A stretch of DNA of 64,000 nucleotides, from positions 35,345,282 to 35,409,281 of the forward strand of contig OZ018327.1 of assembly GCA_963969495.1 (NCBI GenBank). Reading direction: 5' to 3'. This stretch comes from Ceratothoa steindachneri. Lineage: Eukaryota > Arthropoda > Malacostraca > Isopoda > Cymothoidae. The notes beneath the pieces are model-generated. The model was not told the DNA's origin. It saw nothing but the letters and a program-made list of their open reading frames with translations, and did no database searches. Within the stretch, counting starts at the first letter, position 1. The number at the start of each line of letters is the position of its first letter. The position numbers and the translations under genes are program-made. Below are positions 1 through 11,149 of this stretch, one piece after another.

Positions 1-640
1 CTCAGTAGTGAGATATAAGGGGCCAACATATATTCCCTCCTCATTTCCTTACCCCCCCTCAATTAAATTCAGGGTGTTAAAAGCTTGACTATCTACCCCT
101 CGACTCGGTTATAAGATCACATTGGACTCCCTTTAGTTTCTCTAGAGTGAGTGTACATAATGGTAAATTGCGGTAATGGGCGGGGTGTCACCGGCTAATC
201 CAGTCCTAATATTGATCGGGTTTCTACAAGCCATGTAATTACATCGCTATAAAAGGAGAAAGAAGAAATGGAAAGCCTCCCGGCTCTTATAGTGGTTAGT
301 TAGAGGGCTTGCCCGGCAATCGCTGGGTCGCCAGTTCGAATCTCCGTCCAGATTCTTTTTAAGCTGACTCTATTTACTATGGAGGTTACCTCCGTGACTG
401 GGCATGGGCATCACGGTAGGAACGGGTATGTGGAGTTCGTAGCCATGACGATAGGCAGTCCATCTAAGAGAAGGATAACTCTGATTTCAAAACCGTGGAG
501 GATCTTCCAGATAGTATTTGTGAGTGAGTAGGACATAAAGGAGTTGGACGAGGAAGGTACTTAGCACACTATGAAGTTGAAAAGAAGAAAGATAATTGAA
601 TGACGAATGGAATTATACATTTTATTTCACAAATATTTCG
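1..640. other. No recognisable gene; one tRNA-like patch
   Basis: There is no long open frame and no protein motif on either strand. At about 262-356 there is a weak tRNA-like stretch: TAGTGGTTAG resembles a pol III A box and GTTCGAATC a B box, about 50 bases apart. The acceptor ends do not pair, so this is at best a SINE head or dead tRNA copy. Confidence 0.4.
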
Positions 641-965
641 ATTATATAGAAATTTGTGGGGATCGAGTGAAGATATTGGAACAATGGGGTGGTCGGAACA
701 ATCTGTTATGAAAACAACAAAACAACAAGAGGTTAGTTGGAACGCTGTGTTGTGGATGCAATAATATGTTGGTCAGAAAGAGGTAGTGTAGATGCAACAG
801 TGTGGTTGCTGAAACGATGGCTTGTAAATCGAATAATATGTTTTCGATAGAACGATGTATTGATTGGAACGATGTGTTGATGGAAACTGCAGTGTTTTGT
901 GGATGGAATAATGTGTTGTTCGGAACAATGTGCTATAGATGCAGTATTGTGTTTGTTAGAACAAT
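640..965. repeat. Degenerate minisatellite, GGAACAATGTGTTG family (left part)
   Basis: Loose tandem copies of a motif near GGAACAATGTGTTG, with spacers such as TAGATGCA and GTGGATGGA. The same motif resumes at about 4925 after the LINE, so the LINE probably split one array. Confidence 0.7.
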
Positions 966-1680
966 ATGGTACTTGTGACCGTGTCCTCCCCGGGGTGCTT
1001 TGCAGATGAGCTTAATAAGATGCTAACTAATAATGGAATGGAGAAGATGTGGTTCCCCTCGAACCCGCGGTCAGAAGAGATTCTGAAAATTAGTCTCAAA
1101 CCCCAGTGCGAGACTAGTTGTCAGAAGCTCCCAACCCCCAGCAATGCCACAACCCCAGCTTCCTCCAGAGACCCCAGGATCCAGGCTGCAAAAGCACGCA
1201 CTGAACTGAAACAATCTAAAGAAACTCAGCATAACAAAACCACCCACAAAGGTGAATAACGAAGGCACGGAGACTGGAGTTGCGAGAGCCGAGGGAGGGG
1301 CACGTTCACCCCGCTTACGGAAAACCTCGCAGCCCCAGAGACGCCCGAGATCGTCCTCTTGTTGCAAGAGGGAATCTAGGCACGCATACCATTCAAGAAA
1401 AATTAACTTGAAGGTATTCGCTGCCGAAAGGTCCCCATTTCCTAAGGAGATGGATGCCCTTGATGTATCCGAAGGCTTAATAGCCGGAATATACAAATGG
1501 GAATTCACCTCGGACGAGCTCAGTGAAAAACAGGTCGAGGAGGCTTTACTCCAAGGCCTGATTAAACTGACTCCGGACTCCTTTATAACCCTTACCGACG
1601 GCGAATACAGGAAAAAACGTACAGGAAAAACCATAACGCCCCCAAACACTCCACAAGGACCTAAACTCGTAAGAGAATAA
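966..1680 (+). pseudogene. LINE ORF1-like region, probable frameshift near 1255
   Basis: Two overlapping frames (966-1259 from an ATG; then 1252-1680, which has no ATG at its left end) together give a basic, Ser/Arg/Pro-rich product ending 49 bases before ORF2. One indel near 1255 would join them, which suggests a decayed ORF1. There is no CCHC zinc knuckle, and the product is much shorter than typical Jockey ORF1 proteins. It may therefore be 5'-truncated or a divergent nucleic-acid-binding protein. The C-terminal part (from about 1450) is acidic then basic and does not match a family I recognise. Confidence 0.45.
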
Positions 1681-1729
1681 AGTCCTAAAACATCATATTA
1701 CACTCGAAAACCCTTAAGTGAACTACAAA

Positions 1730-4471
1730 ATGACGACTCTAAAAATTTTACATTTGAACTCTGACGGATGGACAAACAAAAAAATATTATACGGAAACGT
1801 ATTAAGACAAAGTGACCCAGACGTTATATTTATTTCCGAACATGGAATAGACGACGCTAATCCGATAAAGATCTTTCCCTACGAAGTCTTGACCAAAAAT
1901 CACAGCGGAGAACGTTTTGACGGATGCGCCATAGCTGTGAAAAGAGGTCTTGACTTCAGATCAATAAGTGGACTCGACGAATCTTACCTTGCTGTGGAGG
2001 TCCGTACGGCAGTGGGACCCCTGGTCCTGGCAACGGGGTACCAACCCCCAAGGAGAGGGTATTTGCTTCTCCCAAACTTCTTGCAGTTATGTGGTCACGG
2101 CAGAACCGTTCTCTTTGCCGGTGACCTCAATGCAAGAAGCGCTGCCTCCGGTTATACGTCGACCAACCAAGCAGGCAGGAATCTCGAGACACTTATTGAT
2201 AGACACATTGTGACTAGAATTGTACCAGACTTCCCCACATATATCACTGACAGGTCAGCCACCAAACCAGATATTGTGCTAACCAGCAATATGTTCCCTT
2301 ATAATTACTTCATTGAGCCGGGCCCCCCTATTCCCAGCGACCACCAGGCTATCCTTATTAAAGTCTCAACCTCCCCCATTCAAATCCCTATCCCAGAGCG
2401 GAAGAGCTACGCTCGAGCCAACTGGGATAAGTATAATCAACTCCTCGAAAGTTATATCCCAGAACCCTTAAATAATGCCTCCCTTGAAGAAATTGACGAG
2501 GAGTTGGGCAAATTAAATGAAAATCTATTAAAAGCCGACAAGGAAGCCGTCCCTCGAGTTAAATATAAAACTCTCCCTGCCCCCTCGTGGACCCCTAGAA
2601 TGAAAACCCTCGCGAGGGAATATAAGGAACGGATCAATGAAGTGAACCTCACTGGCCCCAACATCAACACACACAGACAAACACGACTCATACGCGACGA
2701 ACTAATGACTCTTATAAGGGACCAACAGAATGTACTCTGGAATAATTTAATTGACGGACTAAATGTAGAAACTGACTCACGTACATTCTGGCAGACGGTA
2801 AAACGACTAAGAGGCGGACAGCCAGCAAAGACCATCAAACTTATACGTGATGACACTGAAATTTCTGACGTGGAAAGAATCGAAGAGGAATTCAGACTCT
2901 TTTGGGCATCTATATTTAAGATATCCCCGGAAGAGAATGATGACTTCGATTTGGACTTCGAAGACGAAATTATTAACGACCTGAATAATCAAATACACAG
3001 AACGCACTCTCACCATTGCGTATCACAGGATAGGGAAATGGAGGGACTCGGCGGTAGAATTACTGCCGAGGAACTCTCTATGACCTTAAAATCCTTTCGA
3101 CAACGAGCACCGGGGCGTACAGGACTGACGAAGGAGAATTTTATTCGAGCCCCGCCCAATATCTTATTGGGGCTCATGAATATCATGAACGCATGCCTAA
3201 ACGTGGGTTACTTTCCTGACCACTGGAAGGTAGCGAAAATTATATTCATTCCAAAAGCCGGTAAACCACCGGACAGTCCAGCTAACTTCAGGCCGATATC
3301 TCTCCTAGAATTTTCAGGGAAAGTCTTGGAGAAGATATTGGCCAACAGGGTAAATACGTTCCTCGAGAGAAACAACTCTCATAACAATCAACAACATGGC
3401 TTCCGAGCGAAGCGAGGAACAGACACGGCGCTAGCCGTAATTACCGAGAAGTTGGCAAAAGTAAAATCAGAAAAACGCCATGCAAATCTGGTGCTACGCG
3501 ATGTCAAAAAGGCCTTTGACAAAGTATGGAGGAGAGGCCTACAATATAAGATCCTACAACTAGGCCTCAATCCCATACTTGAGAGGATTCTTTGTGACTA
3601 CGTGATGGAGAAGAGAGCGTTTCTGAGTATCAAAGGTTATAGCGGCCCTGAGTTCGAACTCGAGGCGGGAGTGCCGCAAGGCGGGTGCATCTCTCCCCTG
3701 CTCTATAACATCTACACCATAGACCTTCCCCAACCCTTGACTGAGGGTTCCTTATACGTCCAATTTGCTGACGATATAACAATGATATGTACGGGGCCTT
3801 ATCGGAATGCGAATTTCATGGCACGAAGTACGGCGGTGGAGATCGAAAACATCAACTCTTTCGAGAGAAGATGGAAGATATCCACCAATGCCCAAAAGTT
3901 CCGTGTAATTCCATTATTCCGAAGGACGCTGGCAGACATCCGTGTGGGGGGTGCACGCATCCCATACCGCACGGAGGGCACGGTTCTGGGACTACAAATT
4001 ACGACTGGTGGGTATAGGAGCCATGTAGCAAAAACTACACGGAATGCACGGAGGGACTTGGGTGAACTTTTCAAATTCGTAAACCTGAGTACCTCCAACA
4101 AACTGAAAATCTATAATGCGTGCATTCGCTCAAAACTCCTGTACCCCCCGGTCCCTATAAACGTAGTTTCCAAGACCCAAGTCCTTAAACTGCAAAGGGT
4201 CCAGAATAAGGCAGTATATATCATTACGGGAGCCCGAAGGAGAGAAGGGAGAAGGCAGAGTGATCTCCATGGTGAACTGGGGATGACCCCCATAAACGTG
4301 GAGCTTCACCTCAGAGCAACCAAAATCTGGGACAAGGTGCACCGGCACCTCCCTCCCGAGTTTGTACTCGAGCACATCGACTTTGACAATTTACCTAACT
4401 TAAGACGACCAATTAGTTTCAAAAGCAGTAGACTACCGAATGACATTAATGTCGACCCAAAGTTCACTTAA
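1730..4471 (+). CDS. LINE ORF2: endonuclease and reverse transcriptase
   Basis: An uninterrupted 913-residue frame from the first in-frame ATG (the frame is also open 12 bases upstream, but that start is GTG). The N-terminal 220 residues are an exonuclease-endonuclease-phosphatase domain: GDLNAR near residue 130 and SDHQA near 202 are the catalytic signatures that nick target DNA. The RT follows: FRPISLL near 520, DVKKAFDKVW near 590 (first catalytic Asp), GVPQGGCISPLLYN near 647 and FADD near 678 (the other two Asp). A C-terminal region of about 200 residues follows without RNase H. The product would copy its own RNA at the nicked target. All catalytic signatures are present, so this copy could be enzymatically competent, although ORF1 looks damaged. 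The superfamily is clear; the clade is less sure. Confidence 0.9.
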   Translation: MTTLKILHLNSDGWTNKKILYGNVLRQSDPDVIFISEHGIDDANPIKIFPYEVLTKNHSGERFDGCAIAVKRGLDFRSISGLDESYLAVEVRTAVGPLVLATGYQPPRRGYLLLPNFLQLCGHGRTVLFAGDLNARSAASGYTSTNQAGRNLETLIDRHIVTRIVPDFPTYITDRSATKPDIVLTSNMFPYNYFIEPGPPIPSDHQAILIKVSTSPIQIPIPERKSYARANWDKYNQLLESYIPEPLNNASLEEIDEELGKLNENLLKADKEAVPRVKYKTLPAPSWTPRMKTLAREYKERINEVNLTGPNINTHRQTRLIRDELMTLIRDQQNVLWNNLIDGLNVETDSRTFWQTVKRLRGGQPAKTIKLIRDDTEISDVERIEEEFRLFWASIFKISPEENDDFDLDFEDEIINDLNNQIHRTHSHHCVSQDREMEGLGGRITAEELSMTLKSFRQRAPGRTGLTKENFIRAPPNILLGLMNIMNACLNVGYFPDHWKVAKIIFIPKAGKPPDSPANFRPISLLEFSGKVLEKILANRVNTFLERNNSHNNQQHGFRAKRGTDTALAVITEKLAKVKSEKRHANLVLRDVKKAFDKVWRRGLQYKILQLGLNPILERILCDYVMEKRAFLSIKGYSGPEFELEAGVPQGGCISPLLYNIYTIDLPQPLTEGSLYVQFADDITMICTGPYRNANFMARSTAVEIENINSFERRWKISTNAQKFRVIPLFRRTLADIRVGGARIPYRTEGTVLGLQITTGGYRSHVAKTTRNARRDLGELFKFVNLSTSNKLKIYNACIRSKLLYPPVPINVVSKTQVLKLQRVQNKAVYIITGARRREGRRQSDLHGELGMTPINVELHLRATKIWDKVHRHLPPEFVLEHIDFDNLPNLRRPISFKSSRLPNDINVDPKFT

Positions 4472-4924
4472 AAAGCTAAATAACCCACATCCATAACACA
4501 ACAAAACATGAACAAAGCCAAACGAGTTTAGCCACTGAATTAGCACTTGCTAAATTTGGTTCTAAAGACACTTCCCCAAGTTTTTGTGCGAAATATTGCC
4601 AAAAAACAATTAAAACAAAATCAACACAAAAAATCCAAATCTAGGTGTGAAACACCCAGAATCGAAGGTGAAAATCTTCCAAAAAGCCACGTAGAGATAT
4701 TATATATTACTACAAAGGCTTGAATGCCCAGTGCATTAACCAGATGGTGTATTTATATACTATCAAAAAAACAAACAAACCCCAAAACGCAAAGAAAGCC
4801 AGTGATACCCTTTCACCAGGGATCTGTCTTTCATTCTACCTTTCATTTTCGCTTTCCTATCATTTTTTCCCCATTTCCCCACTATTTCTCCTACTAAAAC
4901 CCTCTACTACTATATTCCTCACTT

Positions 4925-5215
4925 GTTATGTCCAATGTCCAATGGATGGAACGATGTATTGTGAATGGAGTGATGTATTGATTGAAAAGTGTGGTGGCTG
5001 GTTAATGTGGTGATCGGTACAATACGCTGTGTGGATGGAGTAATGTGTTGGTTAGAAAAGTGTGCTATAGATGCAACAATGTGTTGACTGGGACAATGTG
5101 TTGGTTGAAATGATGGGGATGTGAATGGAATAATGTGTTGCAAATGGAACTATCTATTGATTGGATGATGTGTTTGTGTGGATTGAACATTGTGTTGATT
5201 ACAACACCTTGGGTG
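4925..5215. repeat. Degenerate minisatellite, right part
   Basis: Resumption of the array seen at 640-965, with repeated versions of AATGTGTTG and GATGTATTG separated by 15-25 bases. Confidence 0.7.
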
Positions 5216-5274
5216 GAGTGGTGAGCGAATGATCGAAACTTAAATCAACCTTCCGTTACAAACGTTTGCACATT

Positions 5275-5553
5275 GTAACCTAACCTAACCTAACCTGACC
5301 TAACGAATCTAACGTGGCCTAGCCTGATCTAACCTAACGTAACGTAACGTAACCTGACCTGACCAAACTTAACCTAACCTAACTTAATCTAACCAGGCAT
5401 AACCTGATATATCCTAACGTAACGTAACCTAACCTGACCTGACCTAACCTAACCCCACCTAACCTCACCCAACCTAACCTAACCTGACCCAACCTAACCT
5501 AACCTGACCTAATCTGACCAAACTTAACCTGCCCTAACCTAACCTGTAACAAA
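5275..5553. repeat. Interstitial (CCTAA)n / TTAGG-type repeat
   Basis: About 280 bases of tandem CCTAA with substituted units (CCTGA, CGTAA, CTTAA). TTAGG is the ancestral arthropod telomere motif. The high degeneracy indicates an old internal tract rather than a chromosome end. Confidence 0.85.
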
Positions 5554-6460
5554 ACATTGTTGCTCTTACGCCCGTGAGTTTGCCACAAATTATCACGATC
5601 CGTTTACCAATCTCAATAGTGATCTAGTCTTACCTGAGCCCCCGAAGCGCCCCCCTCCCCAACACCCATCCGTATACCCCTTTTCGGCCTAGGACGAAAT
5701 GTTCGGTCGACTTCGTCTCAATGCAAATGGCCTGAGTGGCACTCGAATTGGCACTTCTCGCTGATAATTCACTTGCATTATAACTCCATTTGGCCGGAAA
5801 ATAAGGAGAAGCCCCGCTTTCTACCAACCCCACCCCAACGGGGTTCTGATGAATCGGTTCAATAAGAAGGTTGATTATCTAACAGTACGGGAGCGCTTTT
5901 AGCACTCGTAGGATCGTACATTAGACGCAATTCATCATGTCACAATTTACGTTGAATTTCGTTCACTGACAATTTAATATATTATTTGACAGGATTTTGT
6001 TTCAAAACAGTGTTGCCAAATTTCATGAAATTTGCCTCTTTCCAGCAAATTTAGTTTTATATATTTATTTTATTTTTAATCATGGATATTTAAAAAAATA
6101 TTCGCATTAACATTTGTTTAGTTTTTATTTTATCTCTATCATTAATTTTCCAACCTAACCTGTGAGGAAAAATAGTATTAGTTGGCAAACAACATAGCAA
6201 AGCCTATCGGCATCATGCAAAACGATTTGAGGATTTATAAGACATAAATACATAATTATATCGTAGATAATTTACGTTTGTCCGAAACATTTTGGAAATG
6301 TGACAGAAATAATTGGGGCAACACATATCGAAATATTATAGAAGAAAACTTAATTTCTAATTAAAGCTAAAATTAAAGGAAATTCGGACGTTACAAGATA
6401 CCGATGTTGATTTGGGTTTTGACCTTTCTTCCAGAAGGGGATATTCAGAACACCTTCTTT
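5554..6460. other. No recognisable feature
   Basis: Mixed-composition then AT-rich sequence. Short frames on both strands lack domain motifs, and no repeat was seen within it. Confidence 0.5.
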
Positions 6461-6700
6461 TAAACAACACATTGTTCCATCTACATCACATTCGTTGGCA
6501 TTAACACATTTTTTTTCATTTAAAACACACAGTTCTATCTATAGTGTATTGTCCCACCCCTAACACAATTTTAAATCAAATAACTTTGTTGCAACCAGTA
6601 TACATATTCAGCATATTATTTGATGCACTACACAATTTTTCGACCACAACACACTGTTCGAACCATAATATTGTTTTAACAAACAGAGCCTTTTATTAAT
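6460..6700. repeat. Inverted segment of the GGAACAATGTGTTG minisatellite
   Basis: CAACACATTGTTCC-like motifs recur here. They are the reverse complement of the array at 640-965 and 4925-5215. The TTAGG tract therefore lies between oppositely oriented arrays of one family. Confidence 0.6.
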
Positions 6701-7249
6701 ATCATATATCTTCTATAATAACCAGCTTCTTAGGGTGAGTTTTGTTGTTTTAACCCTTTGATGCACGAATTGGACTATATATATAAAATATAATAACCCT
6801 TAAATCAATAAATATTAAGAGTCAAAGTGGCTTGAAATTGTGGTTCCACATGGCAACATTGCCCATTTGGGTTTAAAGGATTTTAGTTTCAAATTTAGGT
6901 TTGATTTGGACGTTTGTCAGATTTGACCTGAAAAACGAGCCCCAACGTTCAAATGCTTCCTTGCTTAATTGTTTGTTGAATTAAAAATGAAGCCTATTTA
7001 AAGTTGGAGCCCGTTTGGAGGGAGGGGGGGATGATGGTCACCCTGGTAAGACAGTTTGTAGCGTTGGTTTGCGTATAGGTGGCCAAGTATTGGTTGATGG
7101 TAAATGGAGCATTGTACTTATAAGCAGGTATTTGATGGTGATTCCTTGTGCTATTCTGTTGGTTGAGAATTCGGATGGTGGTAGCTATACCTCTATATCT
7201 AAGGTACATTCGTCCTGGGACTAGTTCCTGTTTTAGGAATTTTTAGTCG
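6701..7249. other. No recognisable feature
   Basis: AT-rich at first, then GT-rich. The small frames at 6994-7224 have no recognisable motif. Confidence 0.45.
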
Positions 7250-7545
7250 CGTGGGTGTGACTCTATAAGTTTCTATGTCTGTCCGTAGATCGGTCAGTCG
7301 GATTGTATCCATTTTACTTTTTAATGAGTTTTGGGGCAATAACATCGTAACTATTTGGCCGATTCTAACGAAATTTGAAACCATTATGTTGTTTTAAATT
7401 CTCTTCCGAATGATATAATTACCAAGGTCATACCAAGGTTAGCTCGGGAATTAGTAAAAGAAAACTAACTATGGGTCGGATTGCCCCACTTGTTAAGGTC
7501 ATAAGTCAGAATAATTGAGAGCACGCGACTTAGGTGTGTTGACCT
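7250..7545 (+). repeat. Dispersed repeat, copy 1 of 2 in this window
   Basis: About 300 bases matching 38150-38470 in reverse orientation. Shared blocks include CCGATTCTAACGAAATTTGA, the GTTAGTTTTC and GGGTCGGATTGCCC regions, and ATAAGTCAGAA. No coding motif. The family is unknown; it may be the end of a DNA transposon. Confidence 0.65.
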
Positions 7546-7949
7546 TGTTGTTTCGACATTCACCTGTGTCAACACAACAGTTATTCGTATGGTGTGAGTG
7601 AGAATTGATGGGCACACTCAAGATTTGGGGTAGCAGATCTGCATCCTCGTTGTGAGAGTTGTAGTCGGTTCCGATGCCAATCCCTCTAGCGGTGAATAAT
7701 TAGTACTTTCCGGTCCGTATGACGTTTGGTGTGACTATTTCTGTCGGGGTTCTTTGTAGGTTTGGATTATAATTGGAGTATACAGCGTACATTTGATTTG
7801 AAAGAGTGGAAAGTCGTGGTTCTACACAGAAGTGAAATTGTAGGCATATATAAAAATTCTCAATGACAATTGAAGGATTTGGTGATGTATATGATTCAAT
7901 ACGCTGAGAGGTATGGATGATGTGCAGGGTAATGGTAGCTTGTATAGTT

Positions 7950-8565
7950 AATTTTAGGCGGCTAAAGGGATGGGTGTAGTTTGTAGAAGAATGTTGCGGT
8001 CTGCCTCCCAGTATTCATGGAAGAGGTCGAAGGAAGATTGAGTTAATTCACTGAGCGTTGTCGCAGGTCTTTGATGTGTGGTTTGCATGTCCATTTGCGG
8101 GTGAATTTTAGGCCCACGAACTTGGTATATATTTTTTATTAAATAGACTCTCTTTTTATGTCAAGATTAATGTAGTATTTGGTAGTAGATGTCTATTTTA
8201 CTGGTTTGTCTAAACTTGTTGGGTGGCATCGACCGCATTTGTTTCCAAGAGGCACATGGTGAAATCGGTAACATAAAGGGAACTTTGGTAGTGGGTCCTG
8301 TACAAAATCGCTTACTGGGATGTTGAAGAGCGTTGTGCTCAATACAGTCCCTTGTGGAATTCCTTCGCGTTGCTGGGATGTGTGCGAACAAGTTCCGCAA
8401 ATTTCGATATAAAAGCATTATGGAGAAAAGGCATTTCCAATGAAAAATGCACAGGAAGTCTACGTAGAGTCGTGCGCTTTCTTTAGATCACTGGCGTGAT
8501 CTAGAAGGGTCAGTGGGTCGACGGCTGGAGGATGACGTTTATAATCCTATTGGTTAGGGGAGAGG
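7950..8565 (-). pseudogene. Reverse transcriptase fragment of a second LINE
   Basis: Read on the minus strand, the translation shows SDLKKAHDST near 8500-8465 (RT motif A, as in DLKKAYDS), EGIPQGTVLSTTLFNI near 8375-8320 (the GIPQGSVLSPTLFN motif) and a degraded YADD-like stretch (YVTDFTM) near 8265. A CKPHIKDLR-like thumb segment follows near 8090. Stops and frameshifts separate the blocks. It is a dead remnant, distinct from the LINEs on either side. 7546-7950 may be more of its 3' end but shows no motif. Confidence 0.6.
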
Positions 8566-8861
8566 ATTTTGCTGGCCTCAAAGTGCCATTGAGTCGCCCA
8601 GTAAATATTTTCTCATTTTTATTAATTTATTATTTTTTTTCAAGGGGCTAACTGGCGACTGCCCACTTGGGCATAAGTCGCCGCAAACAAACAGCCTAGT
8701 TCTAGTCTACTTTAAAATAAAAATTTTAAAAGAAACAACAATAAAAAGGGGATAACAATCAGGGAGCAAGCTCCGGCGTCGGGGGGTCCCCATCCCCCCG
8801 GCGCAGGAGCCTGCGACCTACAAAAAAAACCAAAAAACAAACAACAATAACAAAAAACAAG

Positions 8862-9455
8862 TTAAATACAAGGGAGAAGGCCAGCCTCCCCCCAAAAGTC
8901 AACAAGTCCACCAGTCATGATGCACGCACTCGTCCCGAGTACAAGGGACAGGCGGTAGCGACCCAGCCCATCCCAGGCCCGGGACAGGTAACGTGAGCGA
9001 AGATCACCCAGACTGGAACATTCGACAAGAATGTGCCAAACAGTCTGTGGGACGACGCAGTCATCCCAATAGGGCACAGGCGAGCGCTCCATCAAATAGC
9101 GATGCGTCACACGAGTGTGTCCGATTCGGAGACGATAGAAAGAGACCTGAAGCCGTCGCGGCATTGGGGGATAGGTCCATGGAAACAGTCGTGGCGCAGT
9201 GGCACGCAACTTTAAGTTCCCTTCGACCGTCTTCCATCTTCTTTGTTAAGCAGTACGAAGAGCTGCCCGTATTCCTGCCATGTAGTCGGTGTGAGGAAGA
9301 GCGAAACGCTGGTCCGGTCGCTGGTCCAGTCGGAGCAGAGCATCCGACGTGGAGTGGAACTTGCGGAAGACGCACTGTGCAGGAAACAGATGGTCTCCGC
9401 TGTCCAGGAAAAAGGCTAATCTAACATTTACCAATTTCTCCATCAACTTGCACAC
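8862..9455 (-). pseudogene. LINE RT start fused to ORF2 C-terminal region
   Basis: The first block (CKLMEKLVNVRLAFFLDS, then PAQCVFRK) is the RT finger region. The next block (DYMAGIRAALRTA, LRIGHTRVTHRYLM, then C-x2-C...H-x4-C with HILVEC) is the C-terminal region of the same ORF2 type. Motifs A to E, including FADD, are absent between them. More than 1 kb of coding sequence seems deleted, and a frameshift near 9250 separates the pieces. Confidence 0.7.
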
Positions 9456-9585
9456 GCAAGAGGTTAAAGAGATTGGGCGAAAACCAGTCGGAGTAGAGTG
9501 ATCTATCTCTCCCCGGTTTGCGAAAGGCGAGCACAGTAGCGATTCGCTAGGAGAAGACCCTCCACCTAGATCCTGTTGAACAAAT

Positions 9586-10311
9586 CTAAGAGAAATACCA
9601 TGCTTTGCTCACCCAGGTGTCGAAGCATGGCGTACGGGACATCGTCCGGACCATGGGCAGTGTCTGCACACGAAGCGAGGCGGAGTGCAACTCACTTACA
9701 GTAAACTTGTCGTTGAAGGGTTCTCCACCTCTGGGGGTAAAGTCCAGTCGGCGGCCTTCCGCGACATGACGACGTGCATTGAATGCTGGCGGAGCAGCAT
9801 CCTGGTTAGAGAATGCGGAAAAAGCAGTCGCTAAGGATTCCGCTACGGACGCGGGTTCCGAGATTGCGGTCCCATTCTCCTGGAGAACGGGAGGGAGGTC
9901 CTGCGAGAACTTGCCCCAAATCCTTTTGATTCGCTTCCACACCTCAGCTAAAGGGGTCTTCCCGTTAAGGGGAAACACGTATGCCCGCCAAGAAGAGCGG
10001 CGGGCGTGCTTCGAAATATACCAGAACCTAGCCCTAGCCCGACGAAATTCAGCGACAGTGAAATCGTTCGGGCGGCGCTTATAGCGCATGTAAGCATAAC
10101 GCTTCTGTTTGAGGGCCATCTCACACTCGGCCGACCACCATGGGAGTGGTCGGCGTGCAAAACGGCCAGACGTCCTAGGAATAGGAGTCAGGCCCACGGT
10201 GATGAGGTTGCCGGAGAAGAACTCAACGGCCTCATCTACCAACCTAAACTCCTCGACTGAGATAGAGAATTCAGTAATTTCCTGAAATGCAGGCCACCGC
10301 GCCCGCGCCAA
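9586..10311 (-). pseudogene. LINE ORF2 region between endonuclease and RT
   Basis: A 241-codon open stretch, rich in Arg and Trp (RRPLPWWSAECEMAL, RFWYISKHARRSSWRAYV), typical of the linker that follows the endonuclease in Jockey/I-type ORF2 (compare the usual 'PWW...C..A...R' pattern). It continues the same element as its neighbours and ends in frame breaks before the RT block. Confidence 0.65.
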
Positions 10312-10329
10312 GCACCTCCGAGTTGGGCT

Positions 10330-10991
10330 CTTAGGCGGCAGTTGCCCTGAAAATGATATTTAAATGGGAAAGTGATCAATACCATGGAGGTCATCGACCA
10401 CCTCCCAGTCAAAATCAGGCTGTGCATCCGAAGAGCACAAAGATAGGTCAAGGCAAGAAAATGAAGCGGTTCTCGGACAGTGATGCGTAAACTGTCCACG
10501 TTTAGGACCTCCATCTCAAGCTCTTCGATCAGATCGGCAAGGACTTGTCCACTAGCATTTATGGAGTAATCTTCCCGGAGAGGATGCCTGCCGTTCAGAT
10601 CTCCAAGCAAGAGATAGGGCCTCGGCAACCGTGCCACGACGCGGCGGAAGTCCCCCACGTCGAAGTCAGCTGACGGTGTAATGTACGCAGAAATGATAGT
10701 ATACCTCCTATCCAGGTTCAGCTGCACAGCCACTGCCTGAAAGGAGGTATCTAAAGAGAAAGGAAGAACGGAGACATCATGCCGGGTGTAAACCGCGCAT
10801 CTTCTAGCCCGGCCATCCCGCGATGGTGGGGTCGCAAGACCCTTATACACCGAGAGGGCGGGCAGGGGGCACGCGCTTAGCATCAGGGGGGAATTGCTCA
10901 AATATTCCGCCACAACTCTCCTAGCTCTCACAAGACTATTAAAAATGCGAACAAGCATCTCAGCAATTTCTTTTTGCAATGGGACGGCCAA
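10330..10991 (-). pseudogene. Decayed LINE endonuclease domain
   Basis: The minus-strand translation shows LLLGDLNGRHPL near 10590, which is the GDLN catalytic block of the APE-type endonuclease. Near 10370 there is DDLHGIDHFP, where the usual SDH triad has Ser replaced by Ile. Small frame breaks occur near the N terminus and near 10450. The left edge overlaps the next frame at 10311-10236. The domain would nick target DNA in a live element; here it is not expected to work. Confidence 0.7.
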
Positions 10992-11149
10992 ACAACATCT
11001 GCTTTCATTGAAATCAAAAAAGATGTAGTCAAATCTACTCTTCTCTTACATCCAAGAAGAGCCTGTCCCATCCGTCTGATAACGAATCCATCAATATTTC
11101 AATATATAATACAATAATATTGCAACAATATTTCAATAGGGAATGAAGA

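Larger units (their letters stand above)
966..4925 (+). mobile_element. Non-LTR retrotransposon, Jockey-like LINE
   Basis: The unit holds a short, possibly broken ORF1, a full-length ORF2 with apurinic-type endonuclease and reverse transcriptase, and an A-rich 3' region of about 450 bases with no gene. It interrupts the GGAACAATGTGTTG minisatellite at both ends. The exact termini are inferred from that interruption; no clean poly(A) tail or target duplication could be fixed. No RNase H domain follows the RT, which fits the Jockey group. Clade assignment is by motif style only. Confidence 0.75.
8612..10991 (-). mobile_element. LINE with internal deletion of the RT core, minus strand
   Basis: Read on minus: endonuclease (10991-10330), inter-domain region (10311-9586), the first part of the RT (about 9455-9370), then a direct jump to the C-terminal region (about 9300-8862), a 3' UTR, and an AAAATAATAAATTAATAAAA-like tail near 8640-8612. 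The A/T-rich tail marks the 3' end and sits beside the older LINE remnant. Its style (LRIGHT, HILVECSSLGDLR) resembles I-superfamily LINEs. The 5' end is not defined. Confidence 0.75.
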
